Assembly: GCA_016217965.1 (NCBI GenBank)
Contig: JACRFI010000010.1
Location: 1-34,611, forward strand
Direction of reading: 5' to 3'
From: Candidatus Kaiserbacteria bacterium
Lineage (GTDB): Bacteria > Patescibacteriota > Minisyncoccia > Phycocordibacterales > UBA2100
DNA: 34,611 nucleotides
Numbering within the stretch: position 1 is the stretch's first letter; each line of letters starts with the position of its first letter. Shown here one piece after another: positions 15,562-23,267 of the stretch. The translations under genes were made by a program, and so were the position numbers. The notes beneath the pieces were generated by a model. That model ran no database searches. It was not told the DNA's origin and saw nothing but the letters and a program-made list of their open reading frames with translations.

Positions 15562-17388
15562 ATGTGCGGGATATTTGCATACACGGGCTCGAACGGGAAG
15601 AATGCAGCAAAAGTGCTCTTAGACGGGCTCGTGTCGCTTGAATACCGGGGCTATGATTCTGCAGGTATTTTTATTCCAGAGGCGGGAGTGATAAAAACGC
15701 CTGGTGCAGTCGGTGCTTTGAGAAAGAAAGTCCCAAAGAATTTTAAAGGGAAAAGCGGCATCGCACATTTACGCTGGGCAACGCACGGAGAGCCGACTGA
15801 GAAAAATGCACACCCGCATTGGAGTGGCGACAAGGAGATATGGGTGGTGCACAACGGCATCATAGAGAATTGGCAGGAACTTCGGGCGAAGCTAATTTCA
15901 AAAGGGCACACATTTGTCTCCGATTCTGATTCAGAAATTATTCCTCATCTTGTCGAAGAGCATTTAAAGAAACATAAAAATTTTGAGAAGGCTGCACTTG
16001 CTGCTCTTAACGAGATCAGAGGGACATTTGGCATTGCAATGCAGTACAAGGGGGAACCCGACAAGCTCATTGCCGCGCGAATGGGCTCGCCAATTGTTAT
16101 CGGGGTCGGCAAAAACGAGCGTTTTATCGCCTCCGACGCTTCCCCAATATTGCCGCACACAAAAAAAGTTGTTTTTCTCGAAGATGGCGAGGTGGCTATA
16201 CTTACTCCCGACAAACATACAGTCCTTAAACTGAATGCAACAAAGATCCAGCGTGAGCCGGAGGAAATAGAATGGAATGCAGAACAGGCGCAAAAGGGAG
16301 GCCACGAACACTTCATGCTCAAGGAAATATTAGAAGCGCCACTGGTCGTTGAAGACACGATGCGGGGGCGCTTGATACTGAATAAAGGAACGTCAAAGCT
16401 TGGAGGGCTTGATAAAGTGGAAAAAAAACTTAAAGAGATCGATCGCATCATTATTGTTGCGTGCGGAACCGCATACCTCGCTGGTTTAGTAGGAGAGTAC
16501 ATGATTGAAGAATTTGCTGGCATACCGGTAGAAGTCGAACTTGCAAGCGAGTTTCGTTACCGAAAGCCGGTTGTTAACAAGCGAACCGCTGTATTGGCGA
16601 TATCGCAATCAGGAGAGACGCTGGATACGCTTGAGGCAATACGTGAGGCGAAGCGCCAGAATGCACTTACACTCGGCATTGTGAATACCGTTGGGTCTAC
16701 CATTACTCGAGAAGACGATTCAGGCGTTTACAATCACGCCGGCCCGGAGATCAGCGTTGCCTCAACAAAAGCATTTATCTCGCAACTCGTTGTTTTGGCG
16801 CTCATGACGTTGTTTTTGGGCCGGCAACGCAAGATGACAGCCGCGCAGGGTAAGGAAATAGCTCGCGAGTTGAAAAAACTTCCCGGGAAACTGAAGGCTA
16901 TATTGGAAAATGAGAAGGCGATAGAGACACTTGCTAAAAAATACTCACATCATCGAGATTTTCTGTTCCTTGGGCGCAAGTACAACTATCCAGTTGCACT
17001 CGAGGGAGCGTTAAAGTTGAAAGAGATATCGTACATTCATGCAGAAGGGTATGGGGCGGGGGAAATGAAGCATGGGCCGCTCGCGATGATAGATGAGAAT
17101 TTTCCAACGTTTGCGGTCGCGCCCCATGATTCCGTGTACGAAAAAGTCTTGAGCGCAATTCAGCAAGTGAGGGCTCGAAAGGGACCTGTCATAGCTCTCA
17201 CGACAGAAGGGGACAGTGAGGTACAAAAGATAGCGGATGACGTTATCTACGTGCCGCAAACCATAGAGATGCTTTCTCCTATTCTGAATGTCGTGCCGCT
17301 CCAGCTGTTCGCGTACTACTTTGCGAAAGAAAAAGGCCTTAATGTAGATCGACCACGAAATCTAGCAAAATCCGTTACGGTCGAATAG
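15562..17388 (+). CDS. glmS: Glutamine--fructose-6-phosphate aminotransferase (isomerizing)
   Basis: A 608-aa enzyme making glucosamine-6-phosphate, the entry to UDP-GlcNAc for peptidoglycan and surface polysaccharide. The start is fixed by MCGIFAYTG: Cys2 becomes the N-terminal glutaminase nucleophile. The glutaminase domain (about 2-230) carries RGYDSAG, LRWATHG and HNGIIENW. Two SIS sugar-isomerase domains follow (about 285-420 and 455-600), with SQSGETLDT and STKAF in the first, and the C-terminus ends RNLAKSVTVE as in the family. Length is standard. No Shine-Dalgarno precedes the ATG. The stop codon overlaps the left terminus of a long palindromic element. Confidence 0.97.
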   Translation: MCGIFAYTGSNGKNAAKVLLDGLVSLEYRGYDSAGIFIPEAGVIKTPGAVGALRKKVPKNFKGKSGIAHLRWATHGEPTEKNAHPHWSGDKEIWVVHNGIIENWQELRAKLISKGHTFVSDSDSEIIPHLVEEHLKKHKNFEKAALAALNEIRGTFGIAMQYKGEPDKLIAARMGSPIVIGVGKNERFIASDASPILPHTKKVVFLEDGEVAILTPDKHTVLKLNATKIQREPEEIEWNAEQAQKGGHEHFMLKEILEAPLVVEDTMRGRLILNKGTSKLGGLDKVEKKLKEIDRIIIVACGTAYLAGLVGEYMIEEFAGIPVEVELASEFRYRKPVVNKRTAVLAISQSGETLDTLEAIREAKRQNALTLGIVNTVGSTITREDDSGVYNHAGPEISVASTKAFISQLVVLALMTLFLGRQRKMTAAQGKEIARELKKLPGKLKAILENEKAIETLAKKYSHHRDFLFLGRKYNYPVALEGALKLKEISYIHAEGYGAGEMKHGPLAMIDENFPTFAVAPHDSVYEKVLSAIQQVRARKGPVIALTTEGDSEVQKIADDVIYVPQTIEMLSPILNVVPLQLFAYYFAKEKGLNVDRPRNLAKSVTVE

Positions 17389-17512
17389 CAAAACTCTTTC
17401 TCGGCATAAGCTTTTTGCCGTCGCTATCTGGGCCTGCTGGCCCAGCGCTCGGTCTCGGCGCCGTCGCGCCTGCGAAGACGGCAAAAAACTTACGCCTTCA
17501 ACGAGTTTTGCT
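17387..17512. repeat. Long palindromic element with a three-way-junction core (copy A)
   Basis: The outer termini AGCAAAACTC (17387-17396) and GAGTTTTGCT (17503-17512) pair perfectly. Inside, GGCATAAG...GCCGTC (17403-17422) pairs with GACGGC...TTACGCC (17477-17496) at 18 of 20 positions. The apical core carries two further hairpins: CTGGGCC/GGCCCAG (17428-17445) and GGCGC/GCGCC (17456-17470). The 66-nt core (17417-17482) recurs on the minus strand at 34379-34445. The element sits between convergent glmS and the HAD gene, overlapping both coding ends, and may serve as a bidirectional transcription end. Confidence 0.8.
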
Positions 17513-18154
17513 TCGGATGTTAACTATGTTCGCAACTTCTTCCATCGTATCGGCATATGCATGAGCGCCTTTTTGTTCATATCCAGGCATGAGATGTCCT
17601 CGGAAAGCGATGACGAAACATCCCGCGGCTTTTCCTGCCTCTATTCCGAAATTAGAATCTTCCAACACAAACGAGAAGCTCGAGTCCGCATCGAGTGCGC
17701 GCAAACCGGCGAGGTAGCCATCAGGCGCGGGTTTTGGTTTTAGTTCTTGATGTTGGTGGAGGGAAATTACGATCTCCAATCTATTTTTTGAGGGAAGATG
17801 TTGCAGGACTTTTTCTATCGAATCTTGTTTGGATTGCGAAACAAGACCTAGCCTGAATTCTTTTGCATGCAGCTCCTCGATCAGTGAATCAGCGCCAGGG
17901 GTTATTTGTGCGCGTTCGTACACTTTTGCTGCCATGGCCTCATGTTCAGCGATCACATCTTCGCGGTTAAATGTCGCTCCGAGCGAGGTCGCTAGTTCAA
18001 TAACTCCCGTGAGACCGTATCCAATTAAATTCGGTATTTTTGCCGCGGCTTCCGCTCCGAACATTTTAGGCAGATATTCGCGCTCGAGTTCTTCCCAGAC
18101 AGGTTCACTGTTCACTATCACGCCATCCATATCGAAAATGAATGCTTTGTTCAT
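17498..18154 (-). CDS. HAD phosphatase, beta-phosphoglucomutase-like
   Basis: A 218-aa HAD-superfamily hydrolase (subfamily IA). Motif I is DMDGVI (8-13) with the nucleophilic Asp, a helical cap follows (about 15-90), motif II Ser lies in LVSQS, motif III Lys in KPKPAPDGYL, and motif IV is EDSNFGIEAGKAAG. This matches beta-phosphoglucomutase/phosphoglycolate-phosphatase-type enzymes acting on sugar or small phosphates; a mutase versus phosphatase role is not decidable here. It starts 6 nt after the stop of the upstream secreted-protein gene, so the two are probably co-transcribed. Its last codons lie in the right terminus of the palindromic element, suggesting the element supplied the current stop. 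Confidence 0.9.
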   Translation of the reverse strand: MNKAFIFDMDGVIVNSEPVWEELEREYLPKMFGAEAAAKIPNLIGYGLTGVIELATSLGATFNREDVIAEHEAMAAKVYERAQITPGADSLIEELHAKEFRLGLVSQSKQDSIEKVLQHLPSKNRLEIVISLHQHQELKPKPAPDGYLAGLRALDADSSFSFVLEDSNFGIEAGKAAGCFVIAFRGHLMPGYEQKGAHAYADTMEEVANIVNIRSKTR

Positions 18155-18160
18155 GCGGAA

Positions 18161-19294
18161 TTATTTCAAAAGTTTCAAAAAGTCTCTAATTATCATTTCA
18201 AGTTCCGCCATGATTTGCGCAAAGGCATATGACGCACTTGTTGAGGCGGTCGAATCATTCTTGATCCCAGGATTTTTCTTAGTCTCAAACGTTGTCTCAT
18301 GTGTAATAGGCGAACTGCTAGAAGTTTTCGTTGCACTATTTGTGACAGCAAACTTGCTCTCGCCTAGTCCTTTTGCCGCCACAGAGAAGATATCTGAAGT
18401 AGGTGTAATTGATATCGCAGTACCAATGGATTGTATGCCCGCGGAAAGCGGCGCGATATTCGCGAACGTCGAGAGTGGAGTTCCGGGTTGATAGGAATAC
18501 GGTGCGTTAGACATTTGTGGCATAAGCGTCGAAGGGTATGACGAAGAAAAAGACTGTTGGTATGTTCCTGCTCCCTGTGAAGAAAACATAGAACCGAGTG
18601 ACATCGGCCCTGAATTCGATAGCGGGACGAGAGGTGATGGAGCTACGTTACCTGTAGAAGTAAGCGCTTGGTACTTCTCAAAGGTGCTAGCGAGTATTTT
18701 TCCTGTGTCGTTGCCTGTAAAAGTGCCATCGCCCCCAGCAAGTTTGCCGATTGCTTCTGCAACTCCGACTGAGCCAGGAAGCCCAGCGTGATTCGTTTTG
18801 AATTGATTGCCGTAAAAGCGAAGGACTTCGACGTTGGGATTAGCGCTTTTCACACGCGCGATGGAGTTTTCAAATCCGCTATAATTAGCTTCAAGCGAAA
18901 CCAAGCTCTTCACGCGCTTCATTGTGTCAGCATCCATCGCGCCCACTGTTTGCCACATCGCCTTGTATCCGGCGCTGTATGCGACAAGGATAATTGTTTT
19001 GCCTGAAAGTTGCTGTATGACCCGGTCACGGTCCGTATTATTTGCATACGCGCCTGCTGTTAATTGCGGAGCGATGAGTTGTGCGCCAGCCGGCATTCTC
19101 GGCCCCATGACAGTCTTGGCACTTTCCGCCGCAACGCATGTCTGAGGGCCGTTACAAAGGCCACTGAAGAAGACCACAACCGTTCCTTCAGCGGAAATGG
19201 CACTTGGAGACACACTGAGGGCGAATACGAAAAGGAGAAAGAGTGCGGTGAGGCTTGCGACCTTGATGTTCGGGAAACGCGTCGCAGCGAACAT
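18161..19294 (-). CDS. Secreted alpha/beta-hydrolase-like protein with long disordered tail
   Basis: A 377-aa exported protein of unrecognised family. Residues about 10-34 are a signal peptide (basic start, hydrophobic core, SAISA|EG). Residues about 37-190 look like an alpha/beta-hydrolase core: a VVVFFSG strand, IILVAYSAG (a Ser in a nucleophile-elbow-like AYSAG, where the usual first Gly is Ala), and VLRFYGNQ. The rest is Ser/Thr/Pro-rich and disordered, ending in a short amphipathic helix. Two Cys lie early in the mature part (CNGPQTC) and could form a disulphide. I prefer the ATG at 19294 over the GTG at 19300 because TACGCT ends 7 nt before it. It is followed by the HAD gene after 6 nt. 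Confidence 0.62.
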   Translation of the reverse strand: MFAATRFPNIKVASLTALFLLFVFALSVSPSAISAEGTVVVFFSGLCNGPQTCVAAESAKTVMGPRMPAGAQLIAPQLTAGAYANNTDRDRVIQQLSGKTIILVAYSAGYKAMWQTVGAMDADTMKRVKSLVSLEANYSGFENSIARVKSANPNVEVLRFYGNQFKTNHAGLPGSVGVAEAIGKLAGGDGTFTGNDTGKILASTFEKYQALTSTGNVAPSPLVPLSNSGPMSLGSMFSSQGAGTYQQSFSSSYPSTLMPQMSNAPYSYQPGTPLSTFANIAPLSAGIQSIGTAISITPTSDIFSVAAKGLGESKFAVTNSATKTSSSSPITHETTFETKKNPGIKNDSTASTSASYAFAQIMAELEMIIRDFLKLLK

Positions 19295-19307
19295 ACGCAC
19301 TAGCGTA
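19295..19307 (-). promoter_or_regulatory. -10 TACGCT positioned for a leaderless ATG start
   Basis: On the minus strand TACGCT (19302-19307) ends 7 nt before the ATG at 19294. The same GTTACGCTA context occurs upstream of the deacetylase/GT fusion gene (4838-4843). Confidence 0.4.
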
Positions 19308-19348
19308 ACACGGGTGTCACGATGCTTGTCCTCTCAAAACGAACAATA

Positions 19349-20401
19349 TTAGATTTTCACAATCTTCTCCCAAGGTCTCCCAGATACTCCAAAGTGGCCG
19401 TACGCAGCAGTTTCTTGGAATATCGGTTTTCGAAGTCCGAGTCGTTCGATGATGGCGCGTGGCCTGAAGTCGAAGTGTTTATTTACGACAGATGTCAGGT
19501 TTTTTCCGCTGTCACTGAACGCTTCGACCATGACTGGCTCGACTCGTCCGATAGCGTATGCCACTGTAACAAGTGCTTTCTTCGCATAACCGTTAGCAAC
19601 CAAGTTTTTTGCGACGAAGCGGCACATGTACGCGGCGGAGCGGTCTACTTTCGTCGCATCCTTTCCAGAGAACGCGCCGCCTCCATGCGGCGCAAGGCCT
19701 CCATACGTGTCTACCTGGATCTTGCGGCCAGTGAGGCCAGCGTCGGCAAAGAATCCGCCTTGGATAAATTGCCCGGTCGGATTTACCAATACCTCAATGG
19801 CGTCGAGGTTGCCGAGGATGGGCTTGAAGAGATGCTTGATAAGGTCCGCACGAATATCTTCTTGGGATATCTTTTCATCGTGCTGCGTCGATGTGAGCGC
19901 TGTGAGCACTTTTCCTTTTGCGATAGTAACCTGTGTCTTGCCGTCGGGTTTTATCCATTTTAGTTTTTTGCTGCGGCGAAGCTCTTCAAGTTTTCTGGCC
20001 ATTTTGTGCACCAGCACAACACCGAGAGGCAGCATCTCTTTCGTTTCGTCGGTTGCGTAGCCGTACATGATGCCTTGGTCGCCTGCGCCCCCCGTATCTA
20101 CTCCCATCGCGATGTCTCCGGACTGTTGCGCTACTTTTACCAATACATCTAATTTCTCCGTATAGCCGATATCTTTGTAGACTTTGCGGGCGATCTTCTC
20201 AAAATTCAATTTCGCGTTGGTTTTTATTTCACCACCTATCATCAGTGTGCCATGGCTGCCGAACGTCTCGATCGCAACGCGGCTCATAGGATCTTCTTTC
20301 AAGGCAGCATCCAAAATCGCGTCCGAGATCTGATCGCAGACTTTATCCGGGTGGCCGGACGTAACGCTCTCAACTGTGTATCTCTCTAAAAGATGGAACA
20401 T
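19349..20401 (-). CDS. metK: S-adenosylmethionine synthetase
   Basis: A 350-aa enzyme making SAM from methionine and ATP. Signatures: TSGHPDKVCDQISDAILD near the N-terminus (His for catalysis, Asp for metal), GAGDQGIMYGYA hexapeptide region, GGGAFSGKD P-loop-like segment, and a C-terminal YGHFG motif. It is shorter than the usual 380-400 aa, as is common in reduced genomes, without loss of catalytic motifs. The ATG at 20401 has no Shine-Dalgarno directly upstream. About 120 nt earlier in the same transcript lies a SAM-I aptamer, so expression is very probably repressed by its own product. The gene ends 54 nt before the start of the leftward secreted-protein gene. Confidence 0.96.
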   Translation of the reverse strand: MFHLLERYTVESVTSGHPDKVCDQISDAILDAALKEDPMSRVAIETFGSHGTLMIGGEIKTNAKLNFEKIARKVYKDIGYTEKLDVLVKVAQQSGDIAMGVDTGGAGDQGIMYGYATDETKEMLPLGVVLVHKMARKLEELRRSKKLKWIKPDGKTQVTIAKGKVLTALTSTQHDEKISQEDIRADLIKHLFKPILGNLDAIEVLVNPTGQFIQGGFFADAGLTGRKIQVDTYGGLAPHGGGAFSGKDATKVDRSAAYMCRFVAKNLVANGYAKKALVTVAYAIGRVEPVMVEAFSDSGKNLTSVVNKHFDFRPRAIIERLGLRKPIFQETAAYGHFGVSGRPWEKIVKI

Positions 20402-20493
20402 AAGAATTAGGTTCTAGCTGCTAGCTACTAGTAATAAAATAATACGACTTCAGAACACGTTACTTCTAGAAGCTGGACCCTAGAAACTAGAAG
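20402..20493. repeat. CTAG-rich short repeats in the metK leader
   Basis: The segment is built of imperfect CTAG-containing units (CTAGCTGCTAGCTACTAG near 20414-20431; TCTAGAAGCTGG and CTAGAAACTAGAAGC near 20465-20494), including the palindrome CTTCTAGAAG. It lies between the riboswitch and the metK start codon. Such units look like a spreading or slippage-prone intergenic repeat. Confidence 0.5.
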
Positions 20494-20523
20494 CTCCCCT
20501 GTAGGGGAGATTCTTTGTGAGAG
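20494..20523 (-). promoter_or_regulatory. Candidate expression platform of the metK riboswitch
   Basis: Read leftward, the aptamer is followed by CTCTCAC (20517-20523), which can pair with GTGAGAG (20597-20603) inside the aptamer, and by a perfect 6-bp hairpin (arms 20494-20499 and 20504-20509). A U-tract after the hairpin is missing, so a classic intrinsic terminator is not clear. Confidence 0.45.
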
Positions 20524-20620
20524 TATCGCCCCGTTAGGGTCGGAGGGAGCACATTGCTTCATGTGAAGCTGTTGCTGGCGGGTCGTCGAGCCGAATCTCT
20601 CACCGCGCTCTTGATACGTA
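20521..20620 (-). promoter_or_regulatory. SAM-I (S-box) riboswitch upstream of metK
   Basis: Read on the minus strand, the sequence follows the S-box consensus in order. TATCAAGAG starts the J1/2 region; GGTGAGAG and TTCGGCTCGACGACC correspond to P2 with its kink-turn (GACGA in place of GAUGA); CCAGCAAC matches the conserved GGCAACC. The P3 hairpin is GCTTCACATGAAGC, then AATGTGCTCCCTCC stands for AAGGTGCTAATTCC. A P4 hairpin (CCC-TAAC-GGG) follows, and P1 closes with GTATC (20613-20617)/GATAC (20523-20527). Location before metK is the classic context of this SAM-sensing family. Several conserved positions deviate, so ligand binding should not be assumed unchanged. Confidence 0.78.
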
Positions 20621-20692
20621 TGGGGGATGTGCGAATATTGTGCCAGGATACCTTTATTAATGCAAATATAGTGCGCGCTATCACATATTCGT

Positions 20693-21175
20693 ATGACACA
20701 AGATCAAGGAGGTGTTGACATTAGCAGGCAAGGAGAGAGTGCTGGTCGGGACGCATTTTCGAGAGGGAAGATAGTAGCTTTTGAGGATTTTTTAAAAAAT
20801 CAGCAACGGCTCCACGTTAGCATCTCTTCCGGAGCTCGCATCCTCGATCTAAATGGCGGCGAAGGGCCGTTTTCTCAGATGTTAAAACACAATGGATATG
20901 TTCGCAGCCTAACGGCAAAGGGCGGCGAACAATTCAATGCTGTGATCGCAATGGGTGTCTTGGGAAACATGAAAGATGATACAGAAAGAAAGGCAAAGCT
21001 TGCGGAGATGGGGCAGTCATTGATGCCGGGTGGAATTGCTCTGGTCGACCAGTTTCCAGGCGCGGAGAGTTTATTGCCAATAGACACTGAAGACGGACAC
21101 GAGTTGGATTTTCCTGTGGGTCCGGAGGCAAGCAGGGTGGTGAATGGGATCGTATTGCAAAAACATAAGAAGTGA
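20693..21175 (+). CDS. Truncated methyltransferase-like protein
   Basis: A 160-aa protein that looks like a shortened class I SAM-dependent methyltransferase. ARILDLNGGEGPFSQML (about 48-64) stands for motif I (DxGxG), yet the segment that normally holds motif II and the adenine-contacting acidic residue is missing. The chain goes almost directly to FNAVIAMGVLGNM (motif IV-like) and the LMPGGIALVDQF strand. The N-terminal 40 residues are polar. With about 60 residues lost between motifs, SAM binding is questionable; it could be a degenerate or repurposed domain. It is divergent from the riboswitch-metK unit. TATAGT (20668-20673) or TATCAC (20679-20684) could be its -10. Confidence 0.55.
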   Translation: MTQDQGGVDISRQGESAGRDAFSRGKIVAFEDFLKNQQRLHVSISSGARILDLNGGEGPFSQMLKHNGYVRSLTAKGGEQFNAVIAMGVLGNMKDDTERKAKLAEMGQSLMPGGIALVDQFPGAESLLPIDTEDGHELDFPVGPEASRVVNGIVLQKHKK

Positions 21176-21203
21176 ACTCCTAGTTGAGATTGTCCGACTG
21201 TGC

Positions 21204-21219
21204 TATATCTTTCGAGATG
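21204..21219 (+). promoter_or_regulatory. -10 TATATC positioned for a leaderless ATG start
   Basis: TATATC (21204-21209) ends 7 nt before the ATG at 21217 that begins the Maf protein at its conserved N-terminus. No Shine-Dalgarno is present. Confidence 0.45.
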
Positions 21220-21792
21220 CGGAAAATAATACTTGCTTCTCAGTCTCCGTGGCGGAAGAAGATACTGGCAAAAACTGGCCTGAAATTCAGGGTCGTTGTG
21301 AGTAATTTCGAAGAAGACCTCGGGCTGAAGCTCTCGCCTGAGAGATTAGCGATACTGATGGCTAGGGGAAAAGCAGAAGCGGTCGCGAAGAAACAAAAAG
21401 ACGCGATTATCATCGGCGCGGATACTTTCATAGTCTTTGGCAAACAATATCTGGGAAAGCCCCACACGCCCGAGAGGGCAAGGGAAATGTTGACGATGCT
21501 TGCTGGAAAATGGCATCGAATCATAACCGGGTTTGTCATTTTGGATCCAAAAAATGGAAAGCGGATTGAAAAATCTGTGATAACCCACGTGCATCTCAGG
21601 AAGGCAGATAAAAAAGAAATAGACGCATATGTAAAAACAGGCGAGCCACTGCAGGTCGCTGGTGGCTATGCAATACAGGGGCGAGCAGGGGCTCTGATAG
21701 ACAAAATAGAGGGTGACTATTGGAATATCGTCGGTCTTCCGCTCTCGGACCTCGTCGTAGCGCTGAGGAAATTCAACATTAAGCCACGATAG
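21217..21792 (+). CDS. maf: Maf-like nucleoside triphosphate pyrophosphatase
   Basis: A 191-aa Maf/Ham1-superfamily enzyme that hydrolyses non-canonical or modified nucleoside triphosphates in the cytoplasm. The N-terminus MRKIILASQSPWRKKIL is the family SxSPRR phosphate-binding motif, with Trp in place of the first Arg. IIGADTF carries the catalytic Asp, LGKP and WHRIITG follow, and the C-terminal GYAIQGRAGALIDKIEGDYWNIVGLPL block is intact. The upstream TTG at 21184 would add 11 residues not seen in the family, so the ATG at 21217 is used. It fits with the Nudix enzyme and MutY/Nth as nucleotide sanitation and repair. It precedes yvcK by 44 nt. Confidence 0.93.
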   Translation: MRKIILASQSPWRKKILAKTGLKFRVVVSNFEEDLGLKLSPERLAILMARGKAEAVAKKQKDAIIIGADTFIVFGKQYLGKPHTPERAREMLTMLAGKWHRIITGFVILDPKNGKRIEKSVITHVHLRKADKKEIDAYVKTGEPLQVAGGYAIQGRAGALIDKIEGDYWNIVGLPLSDLVVALRKFNIKPR

Positions 21793-21836
21793 CTCGGAAA
21801 GAGGTGGTGTGGTAGCATCGTCTACTAAACGAGTAT

Positions 21837-22817
21837 ATGCCAACCAGAAAAAAGATAGTGACGATAGGAGGGGGAACTGGGCGTTTCGCGCTCCTCCAGG
21901 GCCTCAAAAAATATCCAGTGGACCTATCCGCAATAGTTACAATGTCGGATGATGGGGGCTCGACTGGGCGCCTCATGGACGAATTCGGCGTACTTCCGCC
22001 AGGAGATCTGCGGCAGTGTCTTGTGGCGCTTTCGAGTGCTCCACAGGTGATGCGCAAGCTGATGAATTATCGATTCGATAAGGGGGAATTGAAAGGCCAT
22101 AATTTTGGAAATATTTTTTTATCGACGCTTGAATTGGTGACGGGCTCGCTTGATAAAGCACTCGATCTTGCGGGATCAATATTGAATATAAAGGGCCGTG
22201 TTCTTCCAGTGACTCTCGACAAGATAAAACTTGTTGCAGAACTCAAGAACGGCAAAGTCATAGAAGGAGAAGATGCGCTCGGAGACTACCAGCTCGTGTC
22301 GCGATTTGGCATTAAAAAGATATATCTAAAGCCAAAGGGGCATCCGAATCCGAAGGCACTGCAAGCGATAAAGGAAGCAGATATGATAATCGTAGGACCA
22401 GGGGATTTGTATACATCTCTCATTCCGAATTTTCTCGTATCGGGAATCAGTTCTGCGTTCATAAAGTCACGTGCGAAAAAAGTTTACGTCGTGAATTTGA
22501 TGAACAAGAATGGACATACGGATGATTTCGAGGTGTCCGATTATGTGCGAGTCTTAGAAGATGTGGTTGGGAAAAAGAAGGCGTTTGATACAGTCGTCTA
22601 TAACACGAAAAATCCATCCACTGCACTTCTCAGGAAGTATGCCGATGAGGGAGAGCCAGTGCTGCGGCGGAAAGGCGCTAATGGCCAGAAAATGGTAGGG
22701 GCGAATCTGCTAGCGAGTCATCTTGTGAAGAAAGCAAAAGGCGATGTTTTGCAACGTGCACTCATTCGCCATGACCCTCAGAAGCTAGCGGCGGTTTTGA
22801 TGCGCCTCTCGAAGTAA
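21837..22817 (+). CDS. yvcK: YvcK/CofD-family uridylate-binding protein (gluconeogenesis factor)
   Basis: A 326-aa cytoplasmic protein of the YvcK/GlmR (UPF0052) family. Conserved nucleotide-sugar-binding features are present: IGGGTGRFALLQGLK at the N-terminus, TMSDDGGSTGRL, PPGDLRQCL, GHNFGNIFL and GPGDLYTSL. In Firmicutes the family binds UDP-sugars and stimulates GlmS, directing carbon into cell-wall precursors. Its presence in the same window as glmS, murF and ddl fits that role, although that is inference by analogy. The ATG has no Shine-Dalgarno; TAGCAT (21813-21818) lies 18 nt upstream. A small membrane-protein gene starts 4 nt after its stop and is probably co-transcribed. Confidence 0.94.
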   Translation: MPTRKKIVTIGGGTGRFALLQGLKKYPVDLSAIVTMSDDGGSTGRLMDEFGVLPPGDLRQCLVALSSAPQVMRKLMNYRFDKGELKGHNFGNIFLSTLELVTGSLDKALDLAGSILNIKGRVLPVTLDKIKLVAELKNGKVIEGEDALGDYQLVSRFGIKKIYLKPKGHPNPKALQAIKEADMIIVGPGDLYTSLIPNFLVSGISSAFIKSRAKKVYVVNLMNKNGHTDDFEVSDYVRVLEDVVGKKKAFDTVVYNTKNPSTALLRKYADEGEPVLRRKGANGQKMVGANLLASHLVKKAKGDVLQRALIRHDPQKLAAVLMRLSK

Positions 22818-22821
22818 CGGC

Positions 22822-23259
22822 ATGTTCACGCTTTTCCGAACCCTTACGCTGATCGCACTCGTTTCATTTGCCCTTCATCTCGTGTGGGAATCATTACATG
22901 TTCAGCTCTATACGGGATACGAGCATTGGACACTCGGAATGCCGGTGGCGCTTTTAGCAACGATTGGGGATGTCTTGTACACGCTTGGCGCATTCGCGCT
23001 CGTGTCTGGCTTCAAGGGAAAAGTCGCATGGCTACAAGAGGCGAGACGGCAGGATTACTTGATGCTCGTGACGCTTGGATTTTTCATTGCACTCTTCGTC
23101 GAGTATAAGGGCCTCGCACTTGATAGGTGGCAATATCTGCCGGATATGCCGATTATTCCGCTCCTCAATGTCGGACTTTCGCCCGTGATACAAATGGCGC
23201 TTCTTCTTCCTCTCACGTTCTTTATCGTCTCGCGTGTACAGAAAATTAGTTTAAAATAG
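22822..23259 (+). CDS. Four-TM membrane protein of unknown function
   Basis: A 145-aa polytopic protein with four predicted TM segments (about 4-22, 40-62, 79-97, 113-136). Conserved-looking polar features within or near membranes are HLVWESLHVQLY after helix 1, GDVLYTLGAF in helix 2, and DRWQYLPDMPIIP before helix 4. I do not recognise a named family with confidence; short four-helix proteins with W-E and D-R-W-x-Y motifs occur in lipid or pigment-modifying membrane enzymes, but that is only a resemblance. It starts 4 nt after yvcK and its final codons form the -10 of the next gene. Confidence 0.7.
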   Translation: MFTLFRTLTLIALVSFALHLVWESLHVQLYTGYEHWTLGMPVALLATIGDVLYTLGAFALVSGFKGKVAWLQEARRQDYLMLVTLGFFIALFVEYKGLALDRWQYLPDMPIIPLLNVGLSPVIQMALLLPLTFFIVSRVQKISLK

Positions 23260-23267
23260 ACAACATG
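23252..23267 (+). promoter_or_regulatory. -10 TAAAAT, inside the preceding gene end, positioned for a leaderless start
   Basis: TAAAAT (23252-23257) overlaps the last codons and stop of the four-TM gene and ends 7 nt before the ATG at 23265. No Shine-Dalgarno is present. Confidence 0.5.
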
